Assembly: GCF_038396765.1 (NCBI RefSeq)
Contig: NZ_CP150096.1
Coordinates: forward strand, 5,377,001 to 5,441,000
Direction of reading: 5' to 3'
Source of the DNA: Chitinophaga caseinilytica
GTDB lineage: Bacteria; Bacteroidota; Bacteroidia; Chitinophagales; Chitinophagaceae
Length of the DNA stretch: 64,000 nt
Below, piece by piece: positions 36,640 through 45,891 of this stretch. Both the position numbers and the translations under genes were made by a program. How positions within the stretch are numbered: position 1 is the first letter of the stretch; each line of letters opens with the position of its first letter. Under the pieces are notes generated by a model. The model was not told where the DNA came from and did not search any database. It was given only the letters and a program-made list of their open reading frames with translations.

Positions 36640-38135
36640 TTTATATCCTGTTCAAATGGAAACAATGGTTGGCGGCGATGGCGGTAAGTGAACCGCGTCA
36701 TATCGGCCTGTGTAACGCCGGGCGTGTTCACCTGTACGATCGTGGGGCACACCGGACCGTACGCCGCGATCGGCGCATTCACGCCTTTGGCCACTACCGC
36801 GTTGAATTGTTGCGGATGAATGCCGAAAGCCGTCAGTTGCCGCAGGCTGAAAGGCGGCACGCGCAAGGATGTGAGCATGATCACGTTCCCGCCGCCGGTT
36901 TGCACGATGGCGATTTTCCCCATATCGAAATTTACTTGTCCGCCGTGCCGGGGACTATCTTCCGAAAACTTCCCGTCTGCTTCCATGAGGAGGCGCACGG
37001 GAATGGTGAATGCCGTTTCTCCCTGCATATATCCCCCCTCCGCATTGCCGGGCGAAAGGGAAAAGGTTTCGCCGGGCTGGTGTTTCAACGCTTCGGCGAC
37101 GGATGCAGGATCGTAGATGCAGATAAAGCAACCAGACATCTTGTACGCTTCCGCTGCGGCGAGCAGAAAGGCGCTGTTGCCCGGGGAGCCGCCGCCCACA
37201 TTATCGCCCATATCCAGCAGCAATACCGGTTTGGCCCACTCCTGCATCTTTGGCAGCAGCGTGGCGATATCGTGTTTCACTGCCACGAAATCAGCACGGC
37301 GATCGATCAGTCTGTCTTTCAATTCCATCCCAATGCGATCGCATAATTGCGGTTTGTTATCGGTGACAACAATGAATGCGCTCCCCATTTCCGGCACATC
37401 GGCATATGGAAAACCGAGCAAGATGCTGATGGAAAGAACGCCCGGTTGCCCGGCCGCTTCCCGCGCCTGGTCATATAATCCTTTGCAGGGCTCCGCTGCA
37501 GTAAATTGCTGCTCGATGCTGATGGCGACCGGCGTTTGTACGAGTTGCTGTACGGGCCGTATGTTGCCTTTCAGCGTTTCCACCATCAGCGTGGCCGCCT
37601 TTTTACCGGTTTCACGCTGGTCGATGTGGGGATTGGTGCTGTAGGCGATCAATGCGTTAGTGGCTGCGGTCATCGCCGGGCTCACATTGGCGTGGGGGTC
37701 CAGCGTTCCGATGATGGGCATATCGGGGCCCAGGCGCTGCCGGAGCAGGGTCAGCCAATGGCCGTCCATATCCGGATGCTTTTCGGAAACTCCCGCCCCA
37801 TGCGGTACCACGAGGCAGCCGTCGATGGGCAATACTGCATCCAGCCCGCGCATCATTTCTTCCAGCAGCGTTTCGTAGGTTCCGGCGCTGACCGTTCCGC
37901 CGGGCGTGGCTTCGGCGTACATGACGGGTACTGCCGTGATCGTATTTTCTTCCAGCACTTCCAGCATCCCACCGATTTCGTGGAAGGCATGGCGGTACTC
38001 CCGCGCAATGGCGTCTCCCTTCAGCCAGTGGCTGTTTTGGAAATCGTCGAGCGTAGTGGGCTTGTTGATGAAGGTGTTGGATTCGTGGTAAATACCCAGA
38101 ATGGCTATGCGCAGCCGTTTGCCGTCAAAACTCAT
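36636..38135 (-). CDS. M81 family metallopeptidase-like protein (MlrC/DUF1485)
   Basis: The 499-residue protein matches the MlrC family: HESNTF near residue 17 (metal ligands), VVPHGAGVSE, GTLDPHANVS (Asp/His ligands), AYSTNPHIDQRETG, and the second-domain signature LLDMGDNVGGGSPGNS. MlrC in sphingomonads cleaves linearised microcystin, but most family members sit in catabolic operons with unknown amide substrates. No signal peptide is seen, so it is cytosolic. It lies 13 bases after susD and overlaps the lactonase gene. In this locus an amide-bond or N-acyl cleavage step on the imported molecule is possible. I cannot name the substrate. Confidence 0.88.
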   Translation of the reverse strand: MSFDGKRLRIAILGIYHESNTFINKPTTLDDFQNSHWLKGDAIAREYRHAFHEIGGMLEVLEENTITAVPVMYAEATPGGTVSAGTYETLLEEMMRGLDAVLPIDGCLVVPHGAGVSEKHPDMDGHWLTLLRQRLGPDMPIIGTLDPHANVSPAMTAATNALIAYSTNPHIDQRETGKKAATLMVETLKGNIRPVQQLVQTPVAISIEQQFTAAEPCKGLYDQAREAAGQPGVLSISILLGFPYADVPEMGSAFIVVTDNKPQLCDRIGMELKDRLIDRRADFVAVKHDIATLLPKMQEWAKPVLLLDMGDNVGGGSPGNSAFLLAAAEAYKMSGCFICIYDPASVAEALKHQPGETFSLSPGNAEGGYMQGETAFTIPVRLLMEADGKFSEDSPRHGGQVNFDMGKIAIVQTGGGNVIMLTSLRVPPFSLRQLTAFGIHPQQFNAVVAKGVNAPIAAYGPVCPTIVQVNTPGVTQADMTRFTYRHRRQPLFPFEQDIK

Positions 38136-38148
38136 GTCTGTATCGTTT

Positions 38149-39696
38149 TTATTGAGGGTAGCCGGGATTTTGCGGCTTGAGGTTCGGGTTGTTCTGCATT
38201 TCCAGCCTCGGGAGCGGGAAGAGCAGATGCCTGGCCTGCAAAGGCTGGTTGGAATTCAGGTTCACGTGCCCTACGAAATCATCGAACCCTTTGTTGGTTT
38301 CGTTGTAGACTTTCCGCAACCGGACCATATCGAACCAGGTGATGCCTTCGTAGCAGAGCTCATGCCAGCGCTCGCGCCATACCGCTTCGCGGAACGACTG
38401 CTGCGTGAAAGTGCCCATGCCCGCGGTGGTCAGCTCTGCCCTGTCGCGGATTTTTTTCAGGGCATTATATGCCGCGGGGTTGATGCCGCCACTTTCATTC
38501 TGGGCTTCCGCGTACATCAGCAGCACCTCCGCGTAGCGGATCTGCATCAGGTTGAGATCATCCTGCCCCGTGCCAGTTTTGCCGGCCGTTCCGAAAGCTA
38601 TCGTGTTGAAGAATTTGAAGATGTACGGCGCGCCCAGCTGAAAGAGGGCGCCGCTGCCGTTCGTGTAATAGCTGGTATAGAAGAAGCCTTCGCGGTCTTT
38701 CGCGCGGAGGTCCCCGGTTTCATACGTCGCGTAGAATGAGCGGGTGGGCACGGTGGTGCCGGTCCAGCCGCCGAAAACCGTCACCGGTTTGTTGTTGGGC
38801 AGCATGTGCAACATGGGGTTGGCTTCCACGTCGGCCAGGTATTGGATACTGAAAAGCAATTCCAGCTTATTTTCTTCCGCTACGCTGTGCAGCGCGCCGT
38901 AATTCGGGAAAAGATCGATCTGCGCGGGATTCGCATCTGCATAGTCGATGATTTCCTTCGACTTATCGGCCGCCAGTTTGTAATAAGCCGCCCCCTTGTT
39001 CAGCGGTTGCCCCGCCATGGTCAGGTATACCCTCGCCAGCTGGGCCTTCACCGCGGCGAGCGACACCCGGCCGGAAGCATCCATCCAGGGCAGTCCGGCC
39101 GCTTCGGCCGCCAGCAGATCTTCCACGACCAGGTCGTACACCTTTTCCTGCCCTGTTCTCACCGGCATGAAATCTTCCGACGATGCCGTCTGGGGTTTGG
39201 TGATGAGGGGAACATCTCCCCACAGCCTCACCGCATAAAAATAAGCCCATGCCCGCAGGAAGCGCGCTTCTCCCAGGATGCGCTGCTTCTGCGCATCGTT
39301 CATAGGGTTAATGCCCGGTACTTTATCGATCACCTGGTTGGCCTGCGCGATCACGCGGTAGAGGCCGTTCCACCATTGCGCCACGTGGAGATTATTGCCG
39401 TCGTACGAAAGTGCGTACAGGTTATTGAGGTTCGTATTCTCAGTGGCTTCCGCCGTGGATGTTCCCGTAACCGCTTCCAGCATCTGCCAGTTGCCGGAAA
39501 AGATGGCGGCGGCATTGCCGATGAACCGTGTTTCCGCGTACACCGCCGCAATGGCGGCTTCCGCATGTTCGGGGATCGTATAAAAACTTTCGGATGTAAG
39601 GCTGGAAGGATTGTTTTCCTCCAGGAACTTGCTGCAGCCTGTACCCAGCATCAACACGCCTGCCAGCAACCATTTACCTGCTATATTCGTCTTCAT
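38149..39696 (-). CDS. RagB/SusD family nutrient uptake outer membrane lipoprotein (second pair)
   Basis: The 515-residue protein has a lipoprotein signal (MKTNIAGKWLLAGVLMLGTGC, Cys 21) followed by SKFLEENNPSSLT, a typical SusD start. TPR-like helices contain GEARFLRAWAYFYAVRLWGD. The late conserved parts are LMQIRYAEVLLMYAEAQNE and a WRERWHELCYEGITWFDMVR block. It would bind the substrate on the cell surface as the lid of the adjacent SusC. The gene follows susC after 30 bases and precedes the M81 gene by 13 bases, so uptake and breakdown genes are in one transcript. Confidence 0.95.
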   Translation of the reverse strand: MKTNIAGKWLLAGVLMLGTGCSKFLEENNPSSLTSESFYTIPEHAEAAIAAVYAETRFIGNAAAIFSGNWQMLEAVTGTSTAEATENTNLNNLYALSYDGNNLHVAQWWNGLYRVIAQANQVIDKVPGINPMNDAQKQRILGEARFLRAWAYFYAVRLWGDVPLITKPQTASSEDFMPVRTGQEKVYDLVVEDLLAAEAAGLPWMDASGRVSLAAVKAQLARVYLTMAGQPLNKGAAYYKLAADKSKEIIDYADANPAQIDLFPNYGALHSVAEENKLELLFSIQYLADVEANPMLHMLPNNKPVTVFGGWTGTTVPTRSFYATYETGDLRAKDREGFFYTSYYTNGSGALFQLGAPYIFKFFNTIAFGTAGKTGTGQDDLNLMQIRYAEVLLMYAEAQNESGGINPAAYNALKKIRDRAELTTAGMGTFTQQSFREAVWRERWHELCYEGITWFDMVRLRKVYNETNKGFDDFVGHVNLNSNQPLQARHLLFPLPRLEMQNNPNLKPQNPGYPQ

Positions 39697-39726
39697 CGGA
39701 AAAAGCTTTTGAATTGAAGAATGTGA

Positions 39727-42700
39727 TTACAGGGCGGCCTGAATGCCCAGCATGAAAGTGGTGGATTTGGGATAGGCGTGATACATCATCCCCTGCGAAA
39801 ACACTTTCGTATTTTCCCCGCCGATCAGCCCGATCGTTTCCGGGTCCCCGTTCACTTCCCTGCTGGTCAGCAAAAAGAAATTCTGCACCGACCCAAACAC
39901 CCGCAGCCTGCTGAAACGAATGCGCTTCAACGTTTCGGGCGATAAACTGTACCCCAGCAGCAGGTTCCTGCCGCGGAGGAACGATCCATCTTTCAGCCAG
40001 TGCGTATCTTCGTTGATCACATATCCCGCGCGGGTATCGCGGATCTCGGGGATCATGGTGTTCTGGTTATCGGGCCGCCAGGCGTTCAATACCGACTTGT
40101 AACTGTTCGCCAGCGCCACCCTGTCTTCACTGGAGCCCGTACTCAATTCGAACACATCGTTGCCGTAAGAATATTGCAGCTCCAGCGACAGGTCGAACCG
40201 GCGGTAGCGGAACGTATTCGTAAACGCGCCCCAGGCTTTGGGACTGCCGTTACCGATGATCATCCGGTCGGCATCGTTGATGGTATAATCGCCGTTAACG
40301 TCTTTATATTTAATATCCCCGGGCAAAATGGGCAATCCGCCGCGGTAGCTGACGAACTTTGCGGCCTCCGTCCTTTCCGATTCGCTCCAGATACCCTCCC
40401 GCACCAGGCCGTAAAACGCGCCTACGGGCTCGCCGATCCGGATGATGTTGGTAGGACTGATGAATACCAGTCCTCCCACGCCATAAATATCCGAAGGCGT
40501 TGCCAGCGACAGCACCTTGTTGCGGTTCATGGAAACGTTGAACATGCTGTTCCAGGAGAAATCCCGCCGTTCGATGTTGACGGTGTTGAGAGAAATCTCC
40601 AGTCCTTTGTTTTCCATCGAGCCTACGTTTTTGCGGATGATCGCGTATCCGCTCGTTTGCGGCACCGGGGCATCCAGCAGCATGTCGGTCGTTTTGCGGT
40701 AGTACACATCGGCTTCCAGGGAAATGCGCCCTTTGAACAGGCCGATCTCAATACCCGCGTCCGTTTGCGCTGTTTTTTCCCACCGCAGGTCGGGGTTCGA
40801 GAGCAACCCGAGACCGGTGCCGCCAACGCGCTGGTTATTGATAATAGCCGCGTAACCGGAGCTCAGGAGCGGCAGCGAAGTATAGGGCGGGATCTCGGAG
40901 TTTCCCGTAACGCCGTAGCTGGTGCGCAGTTTAAGGTTCGAGATCACGGGATGATCTTTCAGGAAATCTTCGCCGGATACGCGCCAGGCCAGTGCCGCGG
41001 AAGGGAAAAACGCGAACTTGTTGTTCTCCCCGAATTTGGAGGAACCGTCGATACGGCCCGTTACGGTCAGCAGGTATTTATCGAGATACCCGTAATTGAC
41101 CCTTCCGAAATACGAATTGAACGCAAAGCGCGAGCGGTTGGTGCCGTAGCCGGGATTGGTGCTGCCCGCGCCCAGGTTATTGAACTGGAAGAAATCACTG
41201 GAAAAATTCTGGATGCTGGCATACAAACCGAAAGCATTGGTTTCCTGCCAGGCCACGCCCAGCATGCCGGTAAAGGCGTGTTTGTCGGCGATGCGCTTGT
41301 TGTAAGTGAGGTAATTCTCCAGCGACCAGAAATTCTCCCGCCCGTTGCTGGACGAGGCGATGCCTTTCTGGCTGATCGACAGCGTGCGGCCGGTATAGGT
41401 GTTGGTGCCTTGGGAAAGGATGTTCACACCCAGCACGGTCCGCATTTCCAGCCCTTTCGCGAGGCTGAGGTTGGTGTAGAAGCTGCCGATGGTGGTTTGT
41501 GTGTTCAGTATGTATTTCCGGTCGTATAAATAATGGAGGGGGCTGAACGACTGTTCGGCATTGGGATAATGGCGGTTATCTGCCCAGGTGCCGTCGGCGT
41601 ACTTCACCGGCAGGAAGGGCAATGCTTCAGCGATCATGCGCATGGGCAGGTAGTCGAAATCCACGAGGTTTTCTTCCTGGTTGTTGTAGCTGAGGGTGCC
41701 GCCTACTTTGAGCCAGGGTTTTACCTGGTCGTCGAACGTAAAGCGGGCGGAATATCTTTTGAGGTAAGATGTTTTGATGAGGCCCTGATCGTTGCGGTAC
41801 CCGAGCGAAGCGGCATAGCTGCTTTTCTCGTTACCGTTGGAGAAACCCAGCTGGTGGTTCTGGGAGATACGGTGCTGGGTGGCTTCCTTCAGCCAGTCGG
41901 TATCGTACAGCGGGTTGCCGTTGCCGTCGAATATCCGGGGATCGGTACGTGCCAGCGCGGGGTTGCGGCCGGTGTATTTTCCGGCCGCCCAACCGGCGGG
42001 GTCGTATTTCTCCATGTTTTTATAGGCAAGGTCTTCCACAGCCAGGAATTCCTTTGCGTTGAGGAACTTCGGGAAGTTGGGCCCAACGGTAGGCACGCTG
42101 TAATCGCCGTTGTACGTTACTTCTCCCCCGCCTGCTTTGCCTCTTTTGGTGGTGATGAGCACTACGCCGTTGGCGCCGCGCGCACCGTAGATCGCGGTGG
42201 CCGAGGCGTCTTTCAGTATCTCTACCGATACCACATCGTTCGGATTGATATAATCGATCGGCTGGCTGCCCACGGCCTGGGTGGAAATGGGCATCATCAC
42301 GCCGTCTATTACGTACAGCGGGTTGTTGGATGAGTTGATGGAGCTGAAACCCCGGATGCGCATTTCGGTTTTGCCGCCGGGCCTGCCGGAGTTGGCGTTC
42401 ACCTGAACGCCGGCCACTTTCCCCGCCAGCGCCTGGTTCAGGGACGATGCCGGGCGTTCCTGCAGGCGTGCGGCCTGAACGGAGCCTACGGCGCCGGTGA
42501 GGTCCGATTTACGTTGGGTGCCATACCCGATCACCACTACTTCGTTGAGTGATTCCTTGCTGGTTTGCAGGATGATGTTCAGGGTGGTCTGGCTGCCTAC
42601 GGATACCTCCTGCGTTTCCATGCCGGAATAGCTGAACACGAGCACCGAAGCCGCGCCGGGGACTGCAATGCGGAAGGTCCCGTCTGCCCCCGTAACCGCG

Positions 42701-42951
42701 CCTTTATTGGTGCCTTTGATGCGGATGGTGACGCCCGGCAGGGCTTCGCCTTTCTCATCTTTTACGGTGCCGGAAACTACCACCTCGTCTACCACCGTGG
42801 TACGGTGCGCGGAGGGAAGCGCGTTCCCCATGGCAGGAAGGCCGGATAATAACAGTATAACACCGCAGGTGTGGAACCACGGCCGGCATAACAGCCGGGT
42901 AGCGTGCCTAACAATTGCCCCATTCATGTTGGATAAGTTGAAACGGTTCAA
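39727..42951 (-). CDS. SusC/RagA family TonB-linked outer membrane transporter (second pair)
   Basis: The 1074-residue protein has a long N-terminus with a hydrophobic segment (TCGVILLLSGLPAMGNA). It continues with the carboxypeptidase-like domain (VSGTVKDEKGEALPGVTIRI), the TonB-box-like EVVVIGYGTQRKSDLTGAV, plug hallmarks MRIRGFSSINSSNNPLYVIDG and ILKDASATAIYGARGANG, and a large barrel. It begins the 43.0 to 20.2 kb block of minus-strand genes. It is a more typical SusC than the 5092 copy, having the usual GYGTQ segment. The ligand is unknown. A later in-frame ATG (residue 9) is an alternative start. Confidence 0.95.
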   Translation of the reverse strand: MNRFNLSNMNGAIVRHATRLLCRPWFHTCGVILLLSGLPAMGNALPSAHRTTVVDEVVVSGTVKDEKGEALPGVTIRIKGTNKGAVTGADGTFRIAVPGAASVLVFSYSGMETQEVSVGSQTTLNIILQTSKESLNEVVVIGYGTQRKSDLTGAVGSVQAARLQERPASSLNQALAGKVAGVQVNANSGRPGGKTEMRIRGFSSINSSNNPLYVIDGVMMPISTQAVGSQPIDYINPNDVVSVEILKDASATAIYGARGANGVVLITTKRGKAGGGEVTYNGDYSVPTVGPNFPKFLNAKEFLAVEDLAYKNMEKYDPAGWAAGKYTGRNPALARTDPRIFDGNGNPLYDTDWLKEATQHRISQNHQLGFSNGNEKSSYAASLGYRNDQGLIKTSYLKRYSARFTFDDQVKPWLKVGGTLSYNNQEENLVDFDYLPMRMIAEALPFLPVKYADGTWADNRHYPNAEQSFSPLHYLYDRKYILNTQTTIGSFYTNLSLAKGLEMRTVLGVNILSQGTNTYTGRTLSISQKGIASSSNGRENFWSLENYLTYNKRIADKHAFTGMLGVAWQETNAFGLYASIQNFSSDFFQFNNLGAGSTNPGYGTNRSRFAFNSYFGRVNYGYLDKYLLTVTGRIDGSSKFGENNKFAFFPSAALAWRVSGEDFLKDHPVISNLKLRTSYGVTGNSEIPPYTSLPLLSSGYAAIINNQRVGGTGLGLLSNPDLRWEKTAQTDAGIEIGLFKGRISLEADVYYRKTTDMLLDAPVPQTSGYAIIRKNVGSMENKGLEISLNTVNIERRDFSWNSMFNVSMNRNKVLSLATPSDIYGVGGLVFISPTNIIRIGEPVGAFYGLVREGIWSESERTEAAKFVSYRGGLPILPGDIKYKDVNGDYTINDADRMIIGNGSPKAWGAFTNTFRYRRFDLSLELQYSYGNDVFELSTGSSEDRVALANSYKSVLNAWRPDNQNTMIPEIRDTRAGYVINEDTHWLKDGSFLRGRNLLLGYSLSPETLKRIRFSRLRVFGSVQNFFLLTSREVNGDPETIGLIGGENTKVFSQGMMYHAYPKSTTFMLGIQAAL

Positions 42952-43330
42952 TGATAATGGTTGCGGAAGCTTCCCGCAGGCTCACAGGCTGGCGGAGCGG
43001 CTTCCTTATGCCACCAAAGTAGAGCGAATTACTTAACCAAAATGTTCTGTACTTACCCCGATTTGTAACATGTTTAACCTATCACATTATGGATATACAC
43101 CATTTCAACTATCCTTTCAACAGCCGTGCAAACTTGCCATCTTCGGCTATCCACGATGCAGGGGTATATTGCCGGTTTTCCGGAGATCGGGATACACGCA
43201 TCTTACGTGCCGCCGTTTGTTTGCCTGTTTTGCATTTTGGGATATGCCATCTGGCATCAACGTAAACAGGTAATGGTATCAGGTTTACCGTAGGCAAACC
43301 CAACCATCAAATTATCTATCTTGCATAAAT
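42952..43330. other. Divergent intergenic region between susC and the chromate genes
   Basis: These 379 bases separate the minus-strand catabolic block from the plus-strand chromate genes and must hold both promoters. I found no exact TAnnTTTG element. A 67-codon plus-strand frame (43070-43273) has no recognisable features and is not accepted as a gene. Confidence 0.5.
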
Positions 43331-44173
43331 ATGAAATGGATCACCCGCGAACGCCCTAAAATCGACCGCCTCGCCTGCCCCTGGCTCATCCGCCGGTTCA
43401 TAGACCCGGAGGCGGAGATCATTTACGTGCCCTTCGACCAGGTGATCCCCCAGGCCGAGGCCCTCGGTGCCATCCCCTTCGACCTTCCCGGCGTGGAATA
43501 CACGCACCATGAGGATAAATGCACCTTCGACTACCTCATCGAAAAACACAACGTTACCGATCCGGCGGTGCACGTCATGGCGCCCATCGTACGCGGCGCC
43601 GATACCGACCGCCACGACCTGGCTACTCAAGCTTCCGGCCTTTGGGCGATCTCCGCCGGCCTCGCCTACAACGAGCCCGACGATCAGCGCCTGCTGGAAA
43701 AAGGAATGCTCCTGTACGATGCGCTCTACAGCTGGGCCAAACACCTCCAGCACGTCAGCCACACACAGCAGCCTTTTGAAAACCTCCTGCTGGAAGTGTT
43801 CAAAAAATTCCTCAGCCAGCAAAAAGCCGAAGGCAAAAAGGTGCCGGAATGGGCAAAGGAGCTGCGCGACCTCATCCAGGACCAGATCGACACCAACCTC
43901 AGCCTGAGCCTCAAAGGCCTTTCCGAAACGCTCCAGGTGCATCCCTCCTACCTTTCCCGGGAGTTCTCCAAATACTTCGACAACCTCACTTTCGGCGACT
44001 ACATCCGTAAGCTACGCATCGAAAAAGCCATCCAGCTGCTGGCATCCAGCCATAGCCTGACGGAGATCGCCTACCTCACCGGGTTCTCCGACCAAAGCCA
44101 TTTTACCCGGATTTTCAAGAAGCACACCGGCAAAAGCCCCTCCGATTTCCGGAAAAATCTTCCGAAAAAGTAA
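43331..44173 (+). CDS. ChrB-domain protein fused to an AraC-type DNA-binding domain
   Basis: The first 140 or so residues match the chromate-resistance ChrB C-terminal domain (WITRERPKIDRLACPWLIRR, FDLPGVEYTHHEDKCTFDYL, ADTDRHDLATQASGLWAISA). After a charged linker the last 90 residues are an AraC double helix-turn-helix: SLKGLSETLQVHPSYLSREF, then TEIAYLTGFSDQSHFTRIFK and GKSPSDFRKN. The protein has 280 residues. The first domain is duplicated in the next gene (44253), and a chromate transporter gene follows, so this is probably a chromate-sensing activator or repressor of the module. A ChrB-AraC fusion differs from the classical proteobacterial ChrB regulator. The direction of control is unknown. 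Confidence 0.85.
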   Translation: MKWITRERPKIDRLACPWLIRRFIDPEAEIIYVPFDQVIPQAEALGAIPFDLPGVEYTHHEDKCTFDYLIEKHNVTDPAVHVMAPIVRGADTDRHDLATQASGLWAISAGLAYNEPDDQRLLEKGMLLYDALYSWAKHLQHVSHTQQPFENLLLEVFKKFLSQQKAEGKKVPEWAKELRDLIQDQIDTNLSLSLKGLSETLQVHPSYLSREFSKYFDNLTFGDYIRKLRIEKAIQLLASSHSLTEIAYLTGFSDQSHFTRIFKKHTGKSPSDFRKNLPKK

Positions 44174-44252
44174 AATCCGTACCAACCCGGTTATTTCCGT
44201 TCTATTTTTTGGCTGCGGGCCTGGCGAACTTGCAGGTATAAAACCGCTGACC

Positions 44253-44705
44253 ATGAAGTGGATCACCCGTGAGCGGCCCAAAATCGACCGCATCGCCTGT
44301 CCCTGGCTGATCGCCCGGTTCATCGACCCGGACGCGGAGATCATCTACGTGCCCGCCCCGGAAGTGATCGCGCGCGCCGCGGAGCTGCAAGCCGTTCCCT
44401 TCGACGTGCCGGACGTGGAATATACCCACTACGGCGACGAATGCACCTTTGATTACTTCCTCCGCAAGCACCGGCTGAACGACCCCGCGCTGCGGCAACT
44501 GGCCCTGATCGTCCGCGCAGCCGATACCCACCGCTTCGGTCTGGTTCCACAGGCGGCGGGCCTCTGGGCTATCTCCGCCGGGCTTTCCCATAACCACGCC
44601 AACGACTACGAAATGCTGGAGATCGGTAAAAAGGTGTACGACGCGCTGTATAGCTGGGCCCGTTTCCGGCAGGAAGAGAAACACACATGGCAGCACAAAC
44701 AATGA
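44253..44705 (+). CDS. ChrB-domain chromate resistance protein
   Basis: This 150-residue protein consists only of the ChrB C-terminal-type domain. It opens with WITRERPKIDRIACPWLIAR and continues with VPDVEYTHYGDECTFDYFL and GLWAISAGLSHNHANDYE. It is clearly homologous to the N-terminal half of the upstream fusion protein, also at the DNA level in the first 100 bases, so the pair arose by tandem duplication. The conserved Arg, Cys, His and Glu residues may bind chromate or a metal. Its end overlaps the chrA start by 19 bases, which suggests coupled translation. Such stand-alone domains accompany ChrA in many bacteria; the biochemical role is not settled. Confidence 0.88.
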   Translation: MKWITRERPKIDRIACPWLIARFIDPDAEIIYVPAPEVIARAAELQAVPFDVPDVEYTHYGDECTFDYFLRKHRLNDPALRQLALIVRAADTHRFGLVPQAAGLWAISAGLSHNHANDYEMLEIGKKVYDALYSWARFRQEEKHTWQHKQ

Positions 44706-45880
44706 CCGACATGGATAAAACCACACCCGGATACTCGCTCCGGGACATCGTTCTCTACTTTTTGAAGCTCGGCACCTGGGGCTTCGGCGGCCCCGTGGCG
44801 CTGGCGGGCTACATGCACCGCGACCTGGTGGAGCGCAAAGGCTGGATCAGCGAGGAAGACTACAAGGAAGGGCTGGCCCTCGCCCAACTGGCTCCCGGTC
44901 CGCTGGCCGCTCAGCTGGGCATCTACATCGGCTATGTCCATTACAAAATCCCCGGCGCTACACTGACCGGACTGGCCTTCGTGTTGCCGTCGTTCCTTAT
45001 GGTACTGGCGCTGGGCTTCATATACACCCTATACGAAGGCATCCCCTGGATGCAGGCGGTATTTTATGGCGTGGGCGCCGCGGTAATCGGTATTATCGCC
45101 ATGAGCGCGTATAAACTCACGAAGAAATCCATCGGGACGGATAAATGGCTGATCGGCATCTACCTGCTGTCTGCCGTGTTTACGGTGGTGTATGAAACGG
45201 AGAACGTATGGCTGTTCCTGGGCGCGGGTGTTTTGTACTGGCTCATAAAATCGCCCCCGAAACGATTATGGCTCCCGGGGCGAGACGCGGCGCCGTCGCT
45301 GCTGGCGGTTCCCTTGTTCCAGGCGGCGGGTTCGGCAACATCCGGCGGAACGCTCTGGAAGATCGCGCTGTATTTCACCAAGGCCGGGGCGTTCGTGTTC
45401 GGAAGCGGCCTGGCGATCGTACCGTTCCTGTATGGCGGCGTGGTAAAGGAATACGCATGGCTGAACGAACAGCAGTTCATGGATGCGGTGGCCGTAGCGA
45501 TGATCACGCCCGGCCCGGTGGTGATCACCGTGGGATTTATCGGGTACCTGGTATCAGGGTTCCCCGGCGCTTGTGTGGCCGCCTTCGCAACTTTCTTCCC
45601 CTGCTACCTGTTTACGATTTTACCCGCTCCCTACTTCCGGAAATACGGAAAGCACCCCGGCATCAAAGCCTTCGTGGACGGCGTAACGGCCGCAGCCATC
45701 GGGGCCATCTCCGGCGCGGTGATCGTACTGGGCAAACGTTCCCTCACCGACGCCTGGACCATCGGACTGGCCGCTGTCACTATTTTGGTGCTCTACCGCT
45801 TCAAGAAGATCCCCGAGCCCCTGATCATCCTGCTGGCCGCAATCGCCGGCATCCTGTTAAAAACGATCGTTACACCATAA
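44687..45880 (+). CDS. chrA: Chromate efflux transporter ChrA
   Basis: The 397-residue inner-membrane protein is a long-chain CHR transporter made of two homologous halves. The first half has KLGTWGFGGPVALAGYM and ALAQLAPGPLAAQLGIYIG; the second has FTKAGAFVFGSGLAIVPFL, then AVAVAMITPGPVVITVGFIG. These paired GFGGP / FGSGLA and APGPL / TPGPV motifs are the family hallmarks. It exports chromate using the proton motive force. The start at 44687 lies inside the end of the ChrB-domain gene; ATG codons at 44702 and 44711 are alternatives. The exported superoxide dismutase gene follows 11 bases after its stop. Confidence 0.95.
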   Translation: MAAQTMTDMDKTTPGYSLRDIVLYFLKLGTWGFGGPVALAGYMHRDLVERKGWISEEDYKEGLALAQLAPGPLAAQLGIYIGYVHYKIPGATLTGLAFVLPSFLMVLALGFIYTLYEGIPWMQAVFYGVGAAVIGIIAMSAYKLTKKSIGTDKWLIGIYLLSAVFTVVYETENVWLFLGAGVLYWLIKSPPKRLWLPGRDAAPSLLAVPLFQAAGSATSGGTLWKIALYFTKAGAFVFGSGLAIVPFLYGGVVKEYAWLNEQQFMDAVAVAMITPGPVVITVGFIGYLVSGFPGACVAAFATFFPCYLFTILPAPYFRKYGKHPGIKAFVDGVTAAAIGAISGAVIVLGKRSLTDAWTIGLAAVTILVLYRFKKIPEPLIILLAAIAGILLKTIVTP

Positions 45881-45891
45881 ACCACCACATC

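Noticed and set aside
40000..41529. 509-codon plus-strand frame inside the second susC
   Set aside because: Shadow of susC; no start context and no motifs.
43000..43030. TACTTTG on the minus strand as a susC promoter
   Set aside because: The spacing inside the element is one base short of TAnnTTTG, so it was not called.
43070..43273. 67-codon plus-strand frame upstream of the chromate genes
   Set aside because: No signal, domain or conserved pattern; more likely regulatory DNA.
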